Position numbers and translations under genes: made by a program | In this document: in pieces, positions 6,287 through 13,625 of the stretch | Layout of the letters: each line of letters starts with the position of its first letter | Numbering within the stretch: the stretch's first letter is position 1 | Assembly: GCA_938086785.1 (NCBI GenBank) | Contig: CALKCM010000006.1 | Coordinates: 1-35,853, forward strand | Direction: 5' to 3' | DNA length: 35,853 nt | Source: an uncultured Bacteroidia bacterium | Lineage (GTDB): Bacteria; Bacteroidota; Bacteroidia; NS11-12g; UBA955 | Notes under the pieces: model-generated | What the model saw: only the letters and a program-made list of their open reading frames with translations | The model's database searches: none | What the model was told of the DNA's origin: nothing

Positions 6287-8440
6287 TTGAATTCAGAAGA
6301 ACAAAACCCAAATGTAGAAGCAGAAGAAACTGCAAAAGCTACACCTGAGGCTCCAGTTGAGACTCCAGTAGCAAAAACAAACAACGCACACGATGATTTT
6401 GACTGGGATGCCGACGAAGCTGGCTTCCAAACCTACTCAGACAATGAACGCTCTGAGTTGGAGAAATCTTACACTGAGTCTTTTACACCTATTGAAGAAA
6501 AACAGGTTGTTAAAGGAAAAGTTACCTCTATCAATGACCGAGATGTTGTAATAAATATCGGTTTTAAAAGTGATGGATTAGTTTCTAGACAGGAGTTTAG
6601 AGATATGCCAGATCTAGCGATTGGTGATGAAGTTGACGTTTTTGTTGACGTTGCTGAAGATGCAATGGGCCAACTGGTTCTAAGCCGTCGTAAAGCCCTG
6701 CAAGAAACCACTTGGGAACGTGTATTATTAGCTAAAAAGAATGACGAAATCGTAAGTGGAGTTGTTCGCACCAGAACTAAAGGTGGATTGGTTGTTGACG
6801 TTATGGGCATCGATGCCTTCTTGCCAGGATCACAAATTGATACCAAGCAGGTTAAAGATTTCGATGAATACATTAATAAAACAATGGATTTCAAAATTGT
6901 GAAAGTAAACGATTTATATAAAAATATTGTAATCTCACACAAAATTTTGATTGAAGATGATATTGAAGCACAGAAATTAGAAATCCTGGGTGGCTTAGAA
7001 AAAGGTCAAGTAGTGGAAGGTACTGTGAAGAACATGACGAACTTTGGTGTATTTATAGACCTTGGTGGTATTGATGGATTACTTCACATTACAGATATTT
7101 CTTGGGGAAGGATTAATCACCCGGAGGAGGTTCTAGAATTAGAACAAACCATTAATGTTGCAATTCTTGATTTTGACGATGAGAAGAAACGAATTTCTCT
7201 TGGATTGAAACAATTAACTGCACATCCTTGGGATAGCCTTCCAGAAGATGTTGCTGAAGGAAGTACTATTAAAGGTAAAGTAGTAAGTGTAGCTGACTAC
7301 GGTGCTTTTGTTGAGATTATGCCAGGGATTGAAGGTTTGGTTCACGTAAGTGAAATGAGCTGGAGTAGTCACTTGAGAAATCCGAATGAATATTTAAAAG
7401 TAGATGATGAAGTAGAAGCATTAGTTCTTGCCTTAGATAGAGAAGAGCACAAAATGAGTCTTGGAATCAAACAATTGAGTATTGACCCTTGGACTAAAAT
7501 ACTTGAAGCTTACGCCGTTGGTAGTAAACATACTGGTGTTGTGAAGAATCTTACTTCTTATGGTTTATTTGTGGAGCTCGAAGAAGGCGTTGACGGATTA
7601 GTTCACGTTTCTGATTTAAGCTGGAACAAAAAAATCAAACATCCTTCAGAGTTCACCAAGAAAGGTGAAGAAATAGAGGTTGTAGTACTTGAAATAGATG
7701 TTGATAATAGAAGACTAAGTATAGGACATAAGCAATTGGAAGAAAACCCATGGGAAACTTTCGAGACTGTCTTTACTTTGGGCTCAGTGCATGAAGGAAC
7801 CATCATTCAGAATTCTGAAAAAGGGGCCAATGTACAATTGCCTTATGGTGTTGAAGCTTTTGCTCCTCCACGTCACATGAAGAAAAAAGCAAATGCTGCT
7901 GTTTCTGAAGATGAAACATTAGAATTTGAGATCATTGAGTTTAATAAGGATCAGAAGAGAATTATTATTTCGCATACAAATGTTTGGAAAACTGCCGAAA
8001 GAATTGCCAATGGCGAGGAAGTAGAAGTTAGAGAGCAAGCGAAAAAACGTTCCTCTGCTAATGCAAAACGCAATAACGCTTCAAATGACAGTGCAACATT
8101 AGGTGAATTAGATGCTTTATCTGAATTGAGAGCTCAACTAGAGCAAGCTGAAAAGAAAAAATCTACTGCTCCTAAAGCTGAGAAAAAGGAAGCAAAGCCT
8201 AAAGCTGAGAAGAAAGAAGCTGCTCCAAAAGCTGCAAAAAAAGCAAAGGCTGCTGATCTAAAATCACTATCTGGTGTTGGTCCTGCATTTGAGAAAAAGC
8301 TTATAGCGATAGGCGTTAAAACCCTAGAAGATATGGCTGGTTTAACAGATGCTAAAATCAAAAAACTAGAAGAAAAAGATAGTTTGTCAAGCTTAGAGCA
8401 ATGGCATAAGTGGATTGAAGAAGCGAAAAGCATGATTTAA
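6287..8440 (+). CDS. rpsA: 30S ribosomal protein S1 with C-terminal helix-hairpin-helix domain
   Basis: The 717-residue protein carries an acidic N-terminal extension (1-70) and six S1/OB repeats at about 71-136, 152-220, 239-309, 325-396, 410-482 and 498-565. Repeats 3-5 are the best conserved (GxFVDL, GLxHxSDxSW). A Lys/Ala/Glu-rich linker (about 565-656, KAEKKEA repeats) leads to a helix-hairpin-helix-like domain (657-717, LSGVGPAFEKKLIAIGVKTL). S1 binds mRNA on the small subunit; the added domain could give extra nucleic-acid binding. Usual S1 is about 550-620 residues. It starts with TTG behind a strong AAAGGAGG and ends before a strong terminator, so it is monocistronic. Confidence 0.95.
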   Translation: MNSEEQNPNVEAEETAKATPEAPVETPVAKTNNAHDDFDWDADEAGFQTYSDNERSELEKSYTESFTPIEEKQVVKGKVTSINDRDVVINIGFKSDGLVSRQEFRDMPDLAIGDEVDVFVDVAEDAMGQLVLSRRKALQETTWERVLLAKKNDEIVSGVVRTRTKGGLVVDVMGIDAFLPGSQIDTKQVKDFDEYINKTMDFKIVKVNDLYKNIVISHKILIEDDIEAQKLEILGGLEKGQVVEGTVKNMTNFGVFIDLGGIDGLLHITDISWGRINHPEEVLELEQTINVAILDFDDEKKRISLGLKQLTAHPWDSLPEDVAEGSTIKGKVVSVADYGAFVEIMPGIEGLVHVSEMSWSSHLRNPNEYLKVDDEVEALVLALDREEHKMSLGIKQLSIDPWTKILEAYAVGSKHTGVVKNLTSYGLFVELEEGVDGLVHVSDLSWNKKIKHPSEFTKKGEEIEVVVLEIDVDNRRLSIGHKQLEENPWETFETVFTLGSVHEGTIIQNSEKGANVQLPYGVEAFAPPRHMKKKANAAVSEDETLEFEIIEFNKDQKRIIISHTNVWKTAERIANGEEVEVREQAKKRSSANAKRNNASNDSATLGELDALSELRAQLEQAEKKKSTAPKAEKKEAKPKAEKKEAAPKAAKKAKAADLKSLSGVGPAFEKKLIAIGVKTLEDMAGLTDAKIKKLEEKDSLSSLEQWHKWIEEAKSMI

Positions 8441-8462
8441 TCCTCCATTCTTAAATATATAG

Positions 8463-8498
8463 AAAAGCCCCTTGACAACTCAAGGGGCTTTTTTTTTA
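8463..8498 (+). terminator. Rho-independent terminator of the S1 gene
   Basis: The arms 8463-8474 and 8481-8492 pair with a 6-base loop; the core is AAGCCCCTTG/CAAGGGGCTT. A run of T follows through 8497. It lies 22 bases after the S1 stop and separates S1 from the metal-related cassette. Confidence 0.93.
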
Positions 8499-8571
8499 CA
8501 AGAAAAGGTGGTATAATTGTTTTAATCTGAAAAATGTTAAATTAATATATAGAGTTTATAGTTGGCTATTA

Positions 8572-8958
8572 TTGCTAACTTTTCTCATTCCTTTTTGTGG
8601 CTTCTATGCAGATGCTCACTTTTGTAATGGCATGATAAAAAGCATCGGTTTATATACGGATGCGGAATCATGTGATATGCAATCGGACGTCAATGCTATA
8701 TGTATAAATTCAGACATTAACCACACTTTAAAAGAGAAAGAATGCTGTTCACAAAACCACTTCTTTTCTAAATTCAATTCAACAAAGCTTTCAAGCATTA
8801 ACTACTCCCCAACACATTATTTCATAATGCGGGTGGGTGGAACACTCCAATTAAGCATTGAGAATACTCGAATAAAAAATCTTAAACTCTACAGAAAAAA
8901 GGAGCCTTTACAGTGCCTATCTCCTAATATCTTCAAAAATCAGGTTTTTATTATTTGA
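8572..8958 (+). CDS. HYC_CC_PP family protein, small exported metal-locus protein
   Basis: This small exported protein has the pattern of the Bacteroidota HYC_CC_PP family: HFCNG right after the predicted signal cleavage, a middle Cys (AESCDM), a CC pair (KECCSQNHF), and a C-terminal PL..LSPNIFKNQVFII segment. The listed TTG at 8572 cuts the signal peptide in half. The frame is open upstream to a CTG at 8527, and translation from there gives LKNVKLIYRVYSWLLLLTF, a far better signal sequence with basic N-terminus; no ATG is available. The true start is therefore probably 8527 (143 residues). The conserved His and Cys suggest metal binding. Function is unproven. It opens a cassette with HMBD, MbnP and MbnH genes. 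Confidence 0.75.
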   Translation: MLTFLIPFCGFYADAHFCNGMIKSIGLYTDAESCDMQSDVNAICINSDINHTLKEKECCSQNHFFSKFNSTKLSSINYSPTHYFIMRVGGTLQLSIENTRIKNLKLYRKKEPLQCLSPNIFKNQVFII

Positions 8959-9030
8959 TACGCTTTCCTTAGCGAAAGAGTTCAAGTACATCTAATTATA
9001 TATAGATTGTGTAAAAAAATACGTATCAAA
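8954..9030 (+). repeat. Long-range inverted repeat between the HYC_CC_PP and HMBD genes
   Basis: The arms TTTGATACG (8954-8962) and CGTATCAAA (9022-9030) are perfectly complementary. The first overlaps the stop codon of the upstream gene and the second lies 13 bases before the next ATG. An inner CTTTC/GAAAG pair (8963-8967 and 8974-8978) can form a small hairpin inside. The arrangement could be an mRNA structure or operator; no T-run follows, so it is not a classic terminator. Confidence 0.4.
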
Positions 9031-9043
9031 AAATATTAAAAAA

Positions 9044-9277
9044 ATGAATACTACGAATAAATCTATTGCGGCAGTAGCCATATGCTTTATTGCTATTTGC
9101 TCCTGCAATTTCACAATAAATAGAGGGAAGAATACAGCAAACACTCTGTTAGACCACGAGCATAAAGCTCCTTATATATGTCCCATGTATTGCAAAGGAA
9201 GTGGCAGCGACTCTGCTGGCACATGCCCTGTTTGCAAAATGGATTATGTTAAAAATAAAAGAAAAAATGAAAAATAG
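9044..9277 (+). CDS. Lipoprotein with heavy-metal-binding (HMBD-type) domain
   Basis: The 77-residue protein has a signal-peptidase II signal (AAVAICFIAICSC, lipidated C21) and one Cys-rich domain YICPMYCKGSGSDSAGTCPV with CKMDY (44-68). This is the heavy-metal-binding domain found in copper-exporting P-type ATPases and CusB-type proteins. The usual CPMH is CPMY-C here, a variant I associate with Bacteroidota lipoproteins. It likely holds copper or another soft metal in the periplasm. It overlaps the following MbnP-like gene by 11 bases, so the two are coupled. The membership in this cassette is the main support for a copper role. Confidence 0.88.
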   Translation: MNTTNKSIAAVAICFIAICSCNFTINRGKNTANTLLDHEHKAPYICPMYCKGSGSDSAGTCPVCKMDYVKNKRKNEK

Positions 9278-10229
9278 TACATTAATTATAGCACTTATGT
9301 CCATAGGTTTTGGACTAAATGCACAGAAAAATATTAATCTAAAGATTAATCATCAACTTGAGTCAAGTCCATTTGCTTTTTCACAAAAAAGCACGAATGA
9401 TTTGAATAAGGAGTTCACTTTTGTGAGATGTGAATATTACATATCCAAAATAAGCATCGTACACGACGGCGGGAAAATATCAAATGCGGCCGGAGTATAT
9501 GAACTTGTAGAGGCAACTTCAAATACATCCATTGATTTAGGCTCATATGCTATTACCCAAGTGGAAGCTATAAACTTCTCTATTGGGGTAGATCCAGCAA
9601 ACAATAATGGAGACCCAACCAAATGGCCTAGAAATCATGCATTGGCGCCTAAAAGCCCTTCTATGCATTGGGGATGGTCGGCTGGATACCGGTTTGCTGC
9701 TATTGAAGGCAAATCAGGCAATAACATGAGAACCACATGGGAAGTACATGCATTGGGAAATAAAAATTACTTTAATATTAATATCCCAACTGAAGCTACA
9801 AGTAATAATGGAGCTTTGGACATCACTTTAAATGCAGACTATACAAAAGCCTTGAATGGACTAAAAGTGGACAATGGCTTTATAACTCATGGAGAAGATG
9901 ATGAAGCTTACATCGTGCTGAGGAACTTCCAAAACAAAGTATTTACTTCTACCGATGGCAAAGGCAATACGCTAAATACTGTTTCTCCCGTAGCGCTAGG
10001 AAAAGTGAATGTATTTCCTAATCCATGCAACGGATCAACTATTATTGGCTTTGAAAAACCCCTTACGGGAACCATCAATATTTTAGATATGAGCGGTCGA
10101 TTGGTACAAAGCTTTGCGGCAAAAGATCATAAAGCGATTAAGGTTGAATCGCTAAGGAAAGGAATGTATACTGTTCAAATAATTGACTATGGAAAGAATA
10201 CAATCTCTAAAAAATTATTCGTAAATTAG
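9267..10229 (+). CDS. MbnP-like protein with T9SS type A sorting domain
   Basis: Starting at the ATG at 9267 gives 320 residues with a signal peptide (MKNSTLIIALMSIGFGLNA). The longer frame from 9201 lacks a signal and overlaps more of the previous gene. Residues about 20-225 match the MbnP family: FVRCEYYISKIS, FSIGVDPANNNG, then SMHWGWSAGYRFAAIEG (about 132-148), with His at 134, 161 and 208. A type A T9SS sorting domain follows (about 248-320, VFPNPCNGST to KKLFVN). In methanotrophs MbnP and MopE/CorA-type relatives bind copper, using a Trp oxidised to kynurenine by a di-heme MbnH. Two MbnH-like genes follow directly. Copper binding here is inferred. Confidence 0.85.
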   Translation: MKNSTLIIALMSIGFGLNAQKNINLKINHQLESSPFAFSQKSTNDLNKEFTFVRCEYYISKISIVHDGGKISNAAGVYELVEATSNTSIDLGSYAITQVEAINFSIGVDPANNNGDPTKWPRNHALAPKSPSMHWGWSAGYRFAAIEGKSGNNMRTTWEVHALGNKNYFNINIPTEATSNNGALDITLNADYTKALNGLKVDNGFITHGEDDEAYIVLRNFQNKVFTSTDGKGNTLNTVSPVALGKVNVFPNPCNGSTIIGFEKPLTGTINILDMSGRLVQSFAAKDHKAIKVESLRKGMYTVQIIDYGKNTISKKLFVN

Positions 10230-10255
10230 GTCTGAACAATTTCAAAATTAAAATA

Positions 10256-11260
10256 TTGATGCTGAGCTTGGCGATTATAATTGTTGCTCAAGCCTGCCAA
10301 AAAACTAAATCTGTTTCGATGGAAGAGAGCGAGGGTATATTATATCCAATCGGGTTTCCACACGTGCCCTCGCCCAAGGATAATCAATACACAAAAAATC
10401 GTTGGTTACTGGGTAAGAAGCTCTTTTACGAAGAAGCACTTTCAATAGATTCAACGGTAAGTTGCTCTTCATGTCATCTTCCTGAATACGCTTTTGCAGA
10501 CAACAAGAAAACGAATAAAGGTGTTTTTGACAAAGATGGTACTCGAAACACTCCTAGTTTAGCGAATATTGGTTACCACCCATACCTCACGCGTGAAGGA
10601 GGGGTTCCGACACTTGAAATGCACGTTCTTGTTCCAATACAAGAACATAATGAATTTGGCTTCAATATTTTAGGAATTGAAGAAAGACTAAACACAGACA
10701 GCACTTACAATAGTTTATGTCAGAAAGCATACGGCAGAAATCTTGACTATTACAGTCTGGTAAGAGCACTATCTGTTTTTGAAAGAACAATGATTAGTGG
10801 CAATAGTCCTTACGATAAATACACCTTTCAAAAAGATGCAAGTCAGTTAGATGCATCTGCCCTGAGAGGGAAGAATATTTTTTTTGGATCTAAGGCCAAA
10901 TGCAGTCAATGCCATGGGGGATTTAATTTCACCAATTACACATTTCAGAATAACGGATTGTATGATTCCTATAAAGATGCTGGACGAAAAAGGTTAACGG
11001 GCTTGGATAGTGATTTGGGTAAATTTAAAGTACCAAGCCTCAGAAACATTGAAATCACAGCACCTTATATGCACGACGGCTCCTTAAATACATTGGATGA
11101 GGTCATTGAGCACTATAGTAATGGGGTCAAATCTCATTCTAATAAAAGTCCTCTATTACAACATCTCAATTTTTCTGATCAAGAGAAAGAAGATTTAAAA
11201 ACATTTCTTCTTTCTCTTACCGATCAAGAATTTATAAACAATAAAGAATTTAAAAAATGA
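10256..11260 (+). CDS. Di-heme cytochrome c peroxidase/MauG/MbnH-type lipoprotein, copy 1
   Basis: The protein is about 333 residues with a short lipoprotein signal (LSLAIIIVAQAC). The start is TTG 10256 or, more likely, the ATG at 10259. Two heme c sites are present: CSSCH (70-74) and CSQCH (216-220). The distal region has KVPSLRNIEITAPYMHDG. This is the CcpA/MauG/MbnH fold. Where the family normally has FWDGR, between heme site 1 and the SLE-Q region, this copy has PYLTREGGVPTLE, so the inter-heme Trp appears lost. That may change electron sharing between the hemes. The stop overlaps the next gene by 4 bases. Its partner is probably the MbnP-like protein just upstream. Confidence 0.9.
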   Translation: MMLSLAIIIVAQACQKTKSVSMEESEGILYPIGFPHVPSPKDNQYTKNRWLLGKKLFYEEALSIDSTVSCSSCHLPEYAFADNKKTNKGVFDKDGTRNTPSLANIGYHPYLTREGGVPTLEMHVLVPIQEHNEFGFNILGIEERLNTDSTYNSLCQKAYGRNLDYYSLVRALSVFERTMISGNSPYDKYTFQKDASQLDASALRGKNIFFGSKAKCSQCHGGFNFTNYTFQNNGLYDSYKDAGRKRLTGLDSDLGKFKVPSLRNIEITAPYMHDGSLNTLDEVIEHYSNGVKSHSNKSPLLQHLNFSDQEKEDLKTFLLSLTDQEFINNKEFKK

Positions 11261-12342
11261 AAAACAGTAAATATATCATTCCTTTTGCACTAGTTGTAAC
11301 ATTTGCCACGAACTGCAAAAGAAATAAAAAAATAGAAGAAATAAAGTATGATACTACTCCCTATATATTAGAAACAGGGAGTTTTCCACCCAATTTAATT
11401 AATCCCGATAATAGGTTAACTATTCAAGGAGTACATCTTGGGAAAATGCTCTTTTACGAAAAACAAATGTCTGGAGATGGAACCCTAGCCTGCGCAGGTT
11501 GCCACATGCAAGATTTTGCATTTACAGATACTGCACGATTCTCCACTGGAATTCAAGGAAAAAAGGGGGGACGGCAAGCAATGACTATTTTTAACATGGC
11601 CTGGCACGGAAATGAATTCTTTTGGGATGGAAGAGCTCACCTTTTAAGAGATCAATCTTTAAAACCCATCCAGGACAAATTAGAAATGGATGAAACACTG
11701 CCCAATGTAGTAAAAAAATTAAGTGCTATGCCTATGTATAGAGATCAATTTAAAAGGGCCTTTGGTTCAGAGGAAATTAATGAAACTAAGATTTCTTTAG
11801 CTTTGGAACAGTTCATGAACTCTATTGTATCAAACAGTTCAAAATATGACCAGTTTTTAAAAGATACTACCGTTTATACGGCAAGTGAAAAAAGAGGTTT
11901 TAAGCTATTCTTTGAGGATTACAATCCATTTTTTCCAGATCAAAGTGGCGCCGATTGCGCTCATTGTCACTCCGGTGCCAATTTTGAGAACGATAAATAC
12001 ATGAATAATGGCTTGGATGATGATGCCACAGTTACAGATATTGGAAGAGAGGCCGTTACAAAAATGGCTGCGGACAAGGCTAAATTTAAAGTAACAAGTT
12101 TAAGGAATATTGCTTTAACAGCGCCTTATATGCACGATGGCAGGTTCAACACATTAGAGGAAGTCGTTGATCATTACAATGCTGGGATTCAGCCGTCATC
12201 TACATTAGATCAAGCCTTGGAGCAAACGAGGGATAAAGGCCTTTTTATTGATGCGCAAGACAAGGTTGACTTGGTTAATTTTCTAAAAACATTAACGGAC
12301 AATAAACTTCGTAGTAATCCAGAATATGCAAGTCCGTTTTAA
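11257..12342 (+). CDS. Di-heme cytochrome c peroxidase/MauG/MbnH-type lipoprotein, copy 2
   Basis: The 361-residue protein has a lipoprotein signal (IIPFALVVTFATNC, lipidated C20), heme c sites CAGCH (79-83) and CAHCH (234-238), and the conserved FFWDGR motif with the inter-heme Trp at about 123. The distal SLRNIALTAPYMHDGRFN segment lies at about 281-298. All hallmarks of the MauG/CcpA/MbnH superfamily are present, in contrast to copy 1. It could reduce peroxide or oxidise a Trp in the MbnP-like partner. It is coupled to copy 1 by ATGA overlap and closes the cassette before a strong terminator. Peroxidase versus protein-modifying activity cannot be decided from sequence alone. Confidence 0.92.
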   Translation: MKNSKYIIPFALVVTFATNCKRNKKIEEIKYDTTPYILETGSFPPNLINPDNRLTIQGVHLGKMLFYEKQMSGDGTLACAGCHMQDFAFTDTARFSTGIQGKKGGRQAMTIFNMAWHGNEFFWDGRAHLLRDQSLKPIQDKLEMDETLPNVVKKLSAMPMYRDQFKRAFGSEEINETKISLALEQFMNSIVSNSSKYDQFLKDTTVYTASEKRGFKLFFEDYNPFFPDQSGADCAHCHSGANFENDKYMNNGLDDDATVTDIGREAVTKMAADKAKFKVTSLRNIALTAPYMHDGRFNTLEEVVDHYNAGIQPSSTLDQALEQTRDKGLFIDAQDKVDLVNFLKTLTDNKLRSNPEYASPF

Positions 12343-12406
12343 TCGCAACATGCGTATTCTTTCTTAAAGCGATCACCCTATATATTTTAACTGGGGTAGC
12401 TGCCGT

Positions 12407-12441
12407 AAAAAAGCCTTTTGATTACTCAAAAGGCTTTTTTT
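12407..12441 (+). terminator. Rho-independent terminator of the MbnP/MbnH cassette
   Basis: The arms 12407-12420 and 12427-12440 pair around a 6-base loop; the core is AAGCCTTTTG/CAAAAGGCTT. A T-run follows. It lies 65 bases after the last cassette gene. Confidence 0.9.
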
Positions 12442-12549
12442 ATACGTTGAGATATTAAGACACGTTTCAAAGAATTTCGTTTGGCACGTGAAAACTAAAG
12501 TTTCATGTAAGTACCTTTCGATATGTTCACCCGTACCCGTATATTCTAG

Positions 12550-13575
12550 TTATTCAGGCTTAATACTGGCTAAGCCCTCAGCTGCTTTCACATTGCTGGG
12601 ATTAATCCCTAGAGCTTTCTCATATAACTCCTTTGCTTTGCCTAACTCTCCTTTTTGTTCATAGATATATCCTTGCAGCGCCCAAGCATTATCATGATTA
12701 GGGTTATACGTTACTACTTGCTCTGCATGTTCCATTGCATCAGACCAATCTCCTTTTAAGAGATATACCACAGCTAAATTGTACCATGCAAATACATAAT
12801 CTCTTTTTAAGCTTTTTACCTGATTATATAACTTATCTGCCTCATCATAGTCCCCCGCATTTTGAGCAATTAAACCTAAATGATAATAGGCATCATAATT
12901 AAATTGGTCCAAGGCTAATACCTTCTCATAATACGACTTTGCCAAGGGGTTTTGTTGCACTAAAAAAATATTCGCTATTTGGCTAGCCGCATCCACATTA
13001 CTCGGGTTTATCTGAAGTGCTCTTTCCATCATTGCCAAGGCAGCAGCCGTATCTTTTTGTTCTTTTTTAATAATTCCTCTTAGAATCCAAGCTTGGTCAC
13101 TAAAGTCTAAATTACTGCTTAACTTTTTCAATAAATCATCTGCTTTATTGTAGTCCTGCCTAGCGATGTAGAGAGTAGATAAGGCATTCATTGCCTCGTA
13201 ATAATTCGGTTTTATTAGGAGTGCATTTTCCAAATGACCCATGGCTCTTAATGAATTACTAGTATCCATATGAAGAATACAATCGCCTAATTTATAATTG
13301 TACAAGGCATTAAAACTATCTAATTTGATTGCAGTACTAAAATCAATTTCTGCATCGGAAAACTGATCTAAAAAATAAAAGGCATTTCCTCTAAGGTAAT
13401 AGAGTTCTGCGTTTTCAGGATCGGCATTAATCTTCTTTGAAGCGCTAATGATATCGGCAGAATAAGCCGTGTCGTCCTCCGAAATATATCGACCTATAGT
13501 ACTTATCCCTTCATCTTTACAAGAGGCAAAAATGACGATCACTAGGACCATTCCAAATGCTTTTATTGAACGCAT
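12550..13575 (-). CDS. TPR-repeat lipoprotein
   Basis: Starting at the ATG at 13575 gives 341 residues with a lipoprotein signal (MRSIKAFGMVLVIVIFASC). The upstream extension to 13596 overlaps a TATATTTG promoter element at 13579-13586, only 3 bases from this ATG, so the shorter form is preferred. After the signal come about eight tetratricopeptide repeats covering the rest of the protein (for example AELYYLRGNAFYFLDQFSDA and NAWALQGYIYEQKGELGKAK). TPR arrays mediate protein-protein contacts; in envelope lipoproteins they often scaffold assembly or secretion machinery. No partner is identifiable. It lies 29 bases downstream of cca but has its own promoter. Confidence 0.9.
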   Translation of the reverse strand: MRSIKAFGMVLVIVIFASCKDEGISTIGRYISEDDTAYSADIISASKKINADPENAELYYLRGNAFYFLDQFSDAEIDFSTAIKLDSFNALYNYKLGDCILHMDTSNSLRAMGHLENALLIKPNYYEAMNALSTLYIARQDYNKADDLLKKLSSNLDFSDQAWILRGIIKKEQKDTAAALAMMERALQINPSNVDAASQIANIFLVQQNPLAKSYYEKVLALDQFNYDAYYHLGLIAQNAGDYDEADKLYNQVKSLKRDYVFAWYNLAVVYLLKGDWSDAMEHAEQVVTYNPNHDNAWALQGYIYEQKGELGKAKELYEKALGINPSNVKAAEGLASIKPE

Positions 13576-13578
13576 GGT

Positions 13579-13586
13579 CAAATATA
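13579..13586 (-). promoter_or_regulatory. TAnnTTTG -7 element of the TPR lipoprotein
   Basis: On the minus strand this reads TATATTTG, ending 3 bases before the ATG at 13575. Such close spacing implies a leaderless or nearly leaderless mRNA and fixes the start codon. Confidence 0.6.
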
Positions 13587-13625
13587 AAAGGTGCACTGAA
13601 TTAAAGCGTAGTAAATGAGTAAAAT

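Noticed and set aside
6469..6942. Minus-strand ORF of 157 codons (and others at 7603 and 8134)
   Set aside because: Antisense to S1; no family resemblance.
8140..8260. Tandem repeat of KAEKKEA codons near the end of S1
   Set aside because: This is the flexible linker between the sixth S1 repeat and the helix-hairpin-helix domain, coding in frame; not a separate DNA repeat element.
12343..12549. Possible small RNA or gene after the cassette terminator
   Set aside because: Only the terminator is supported; no promoter, ORF or conserved RNA structure could be seen in the remaining bases.
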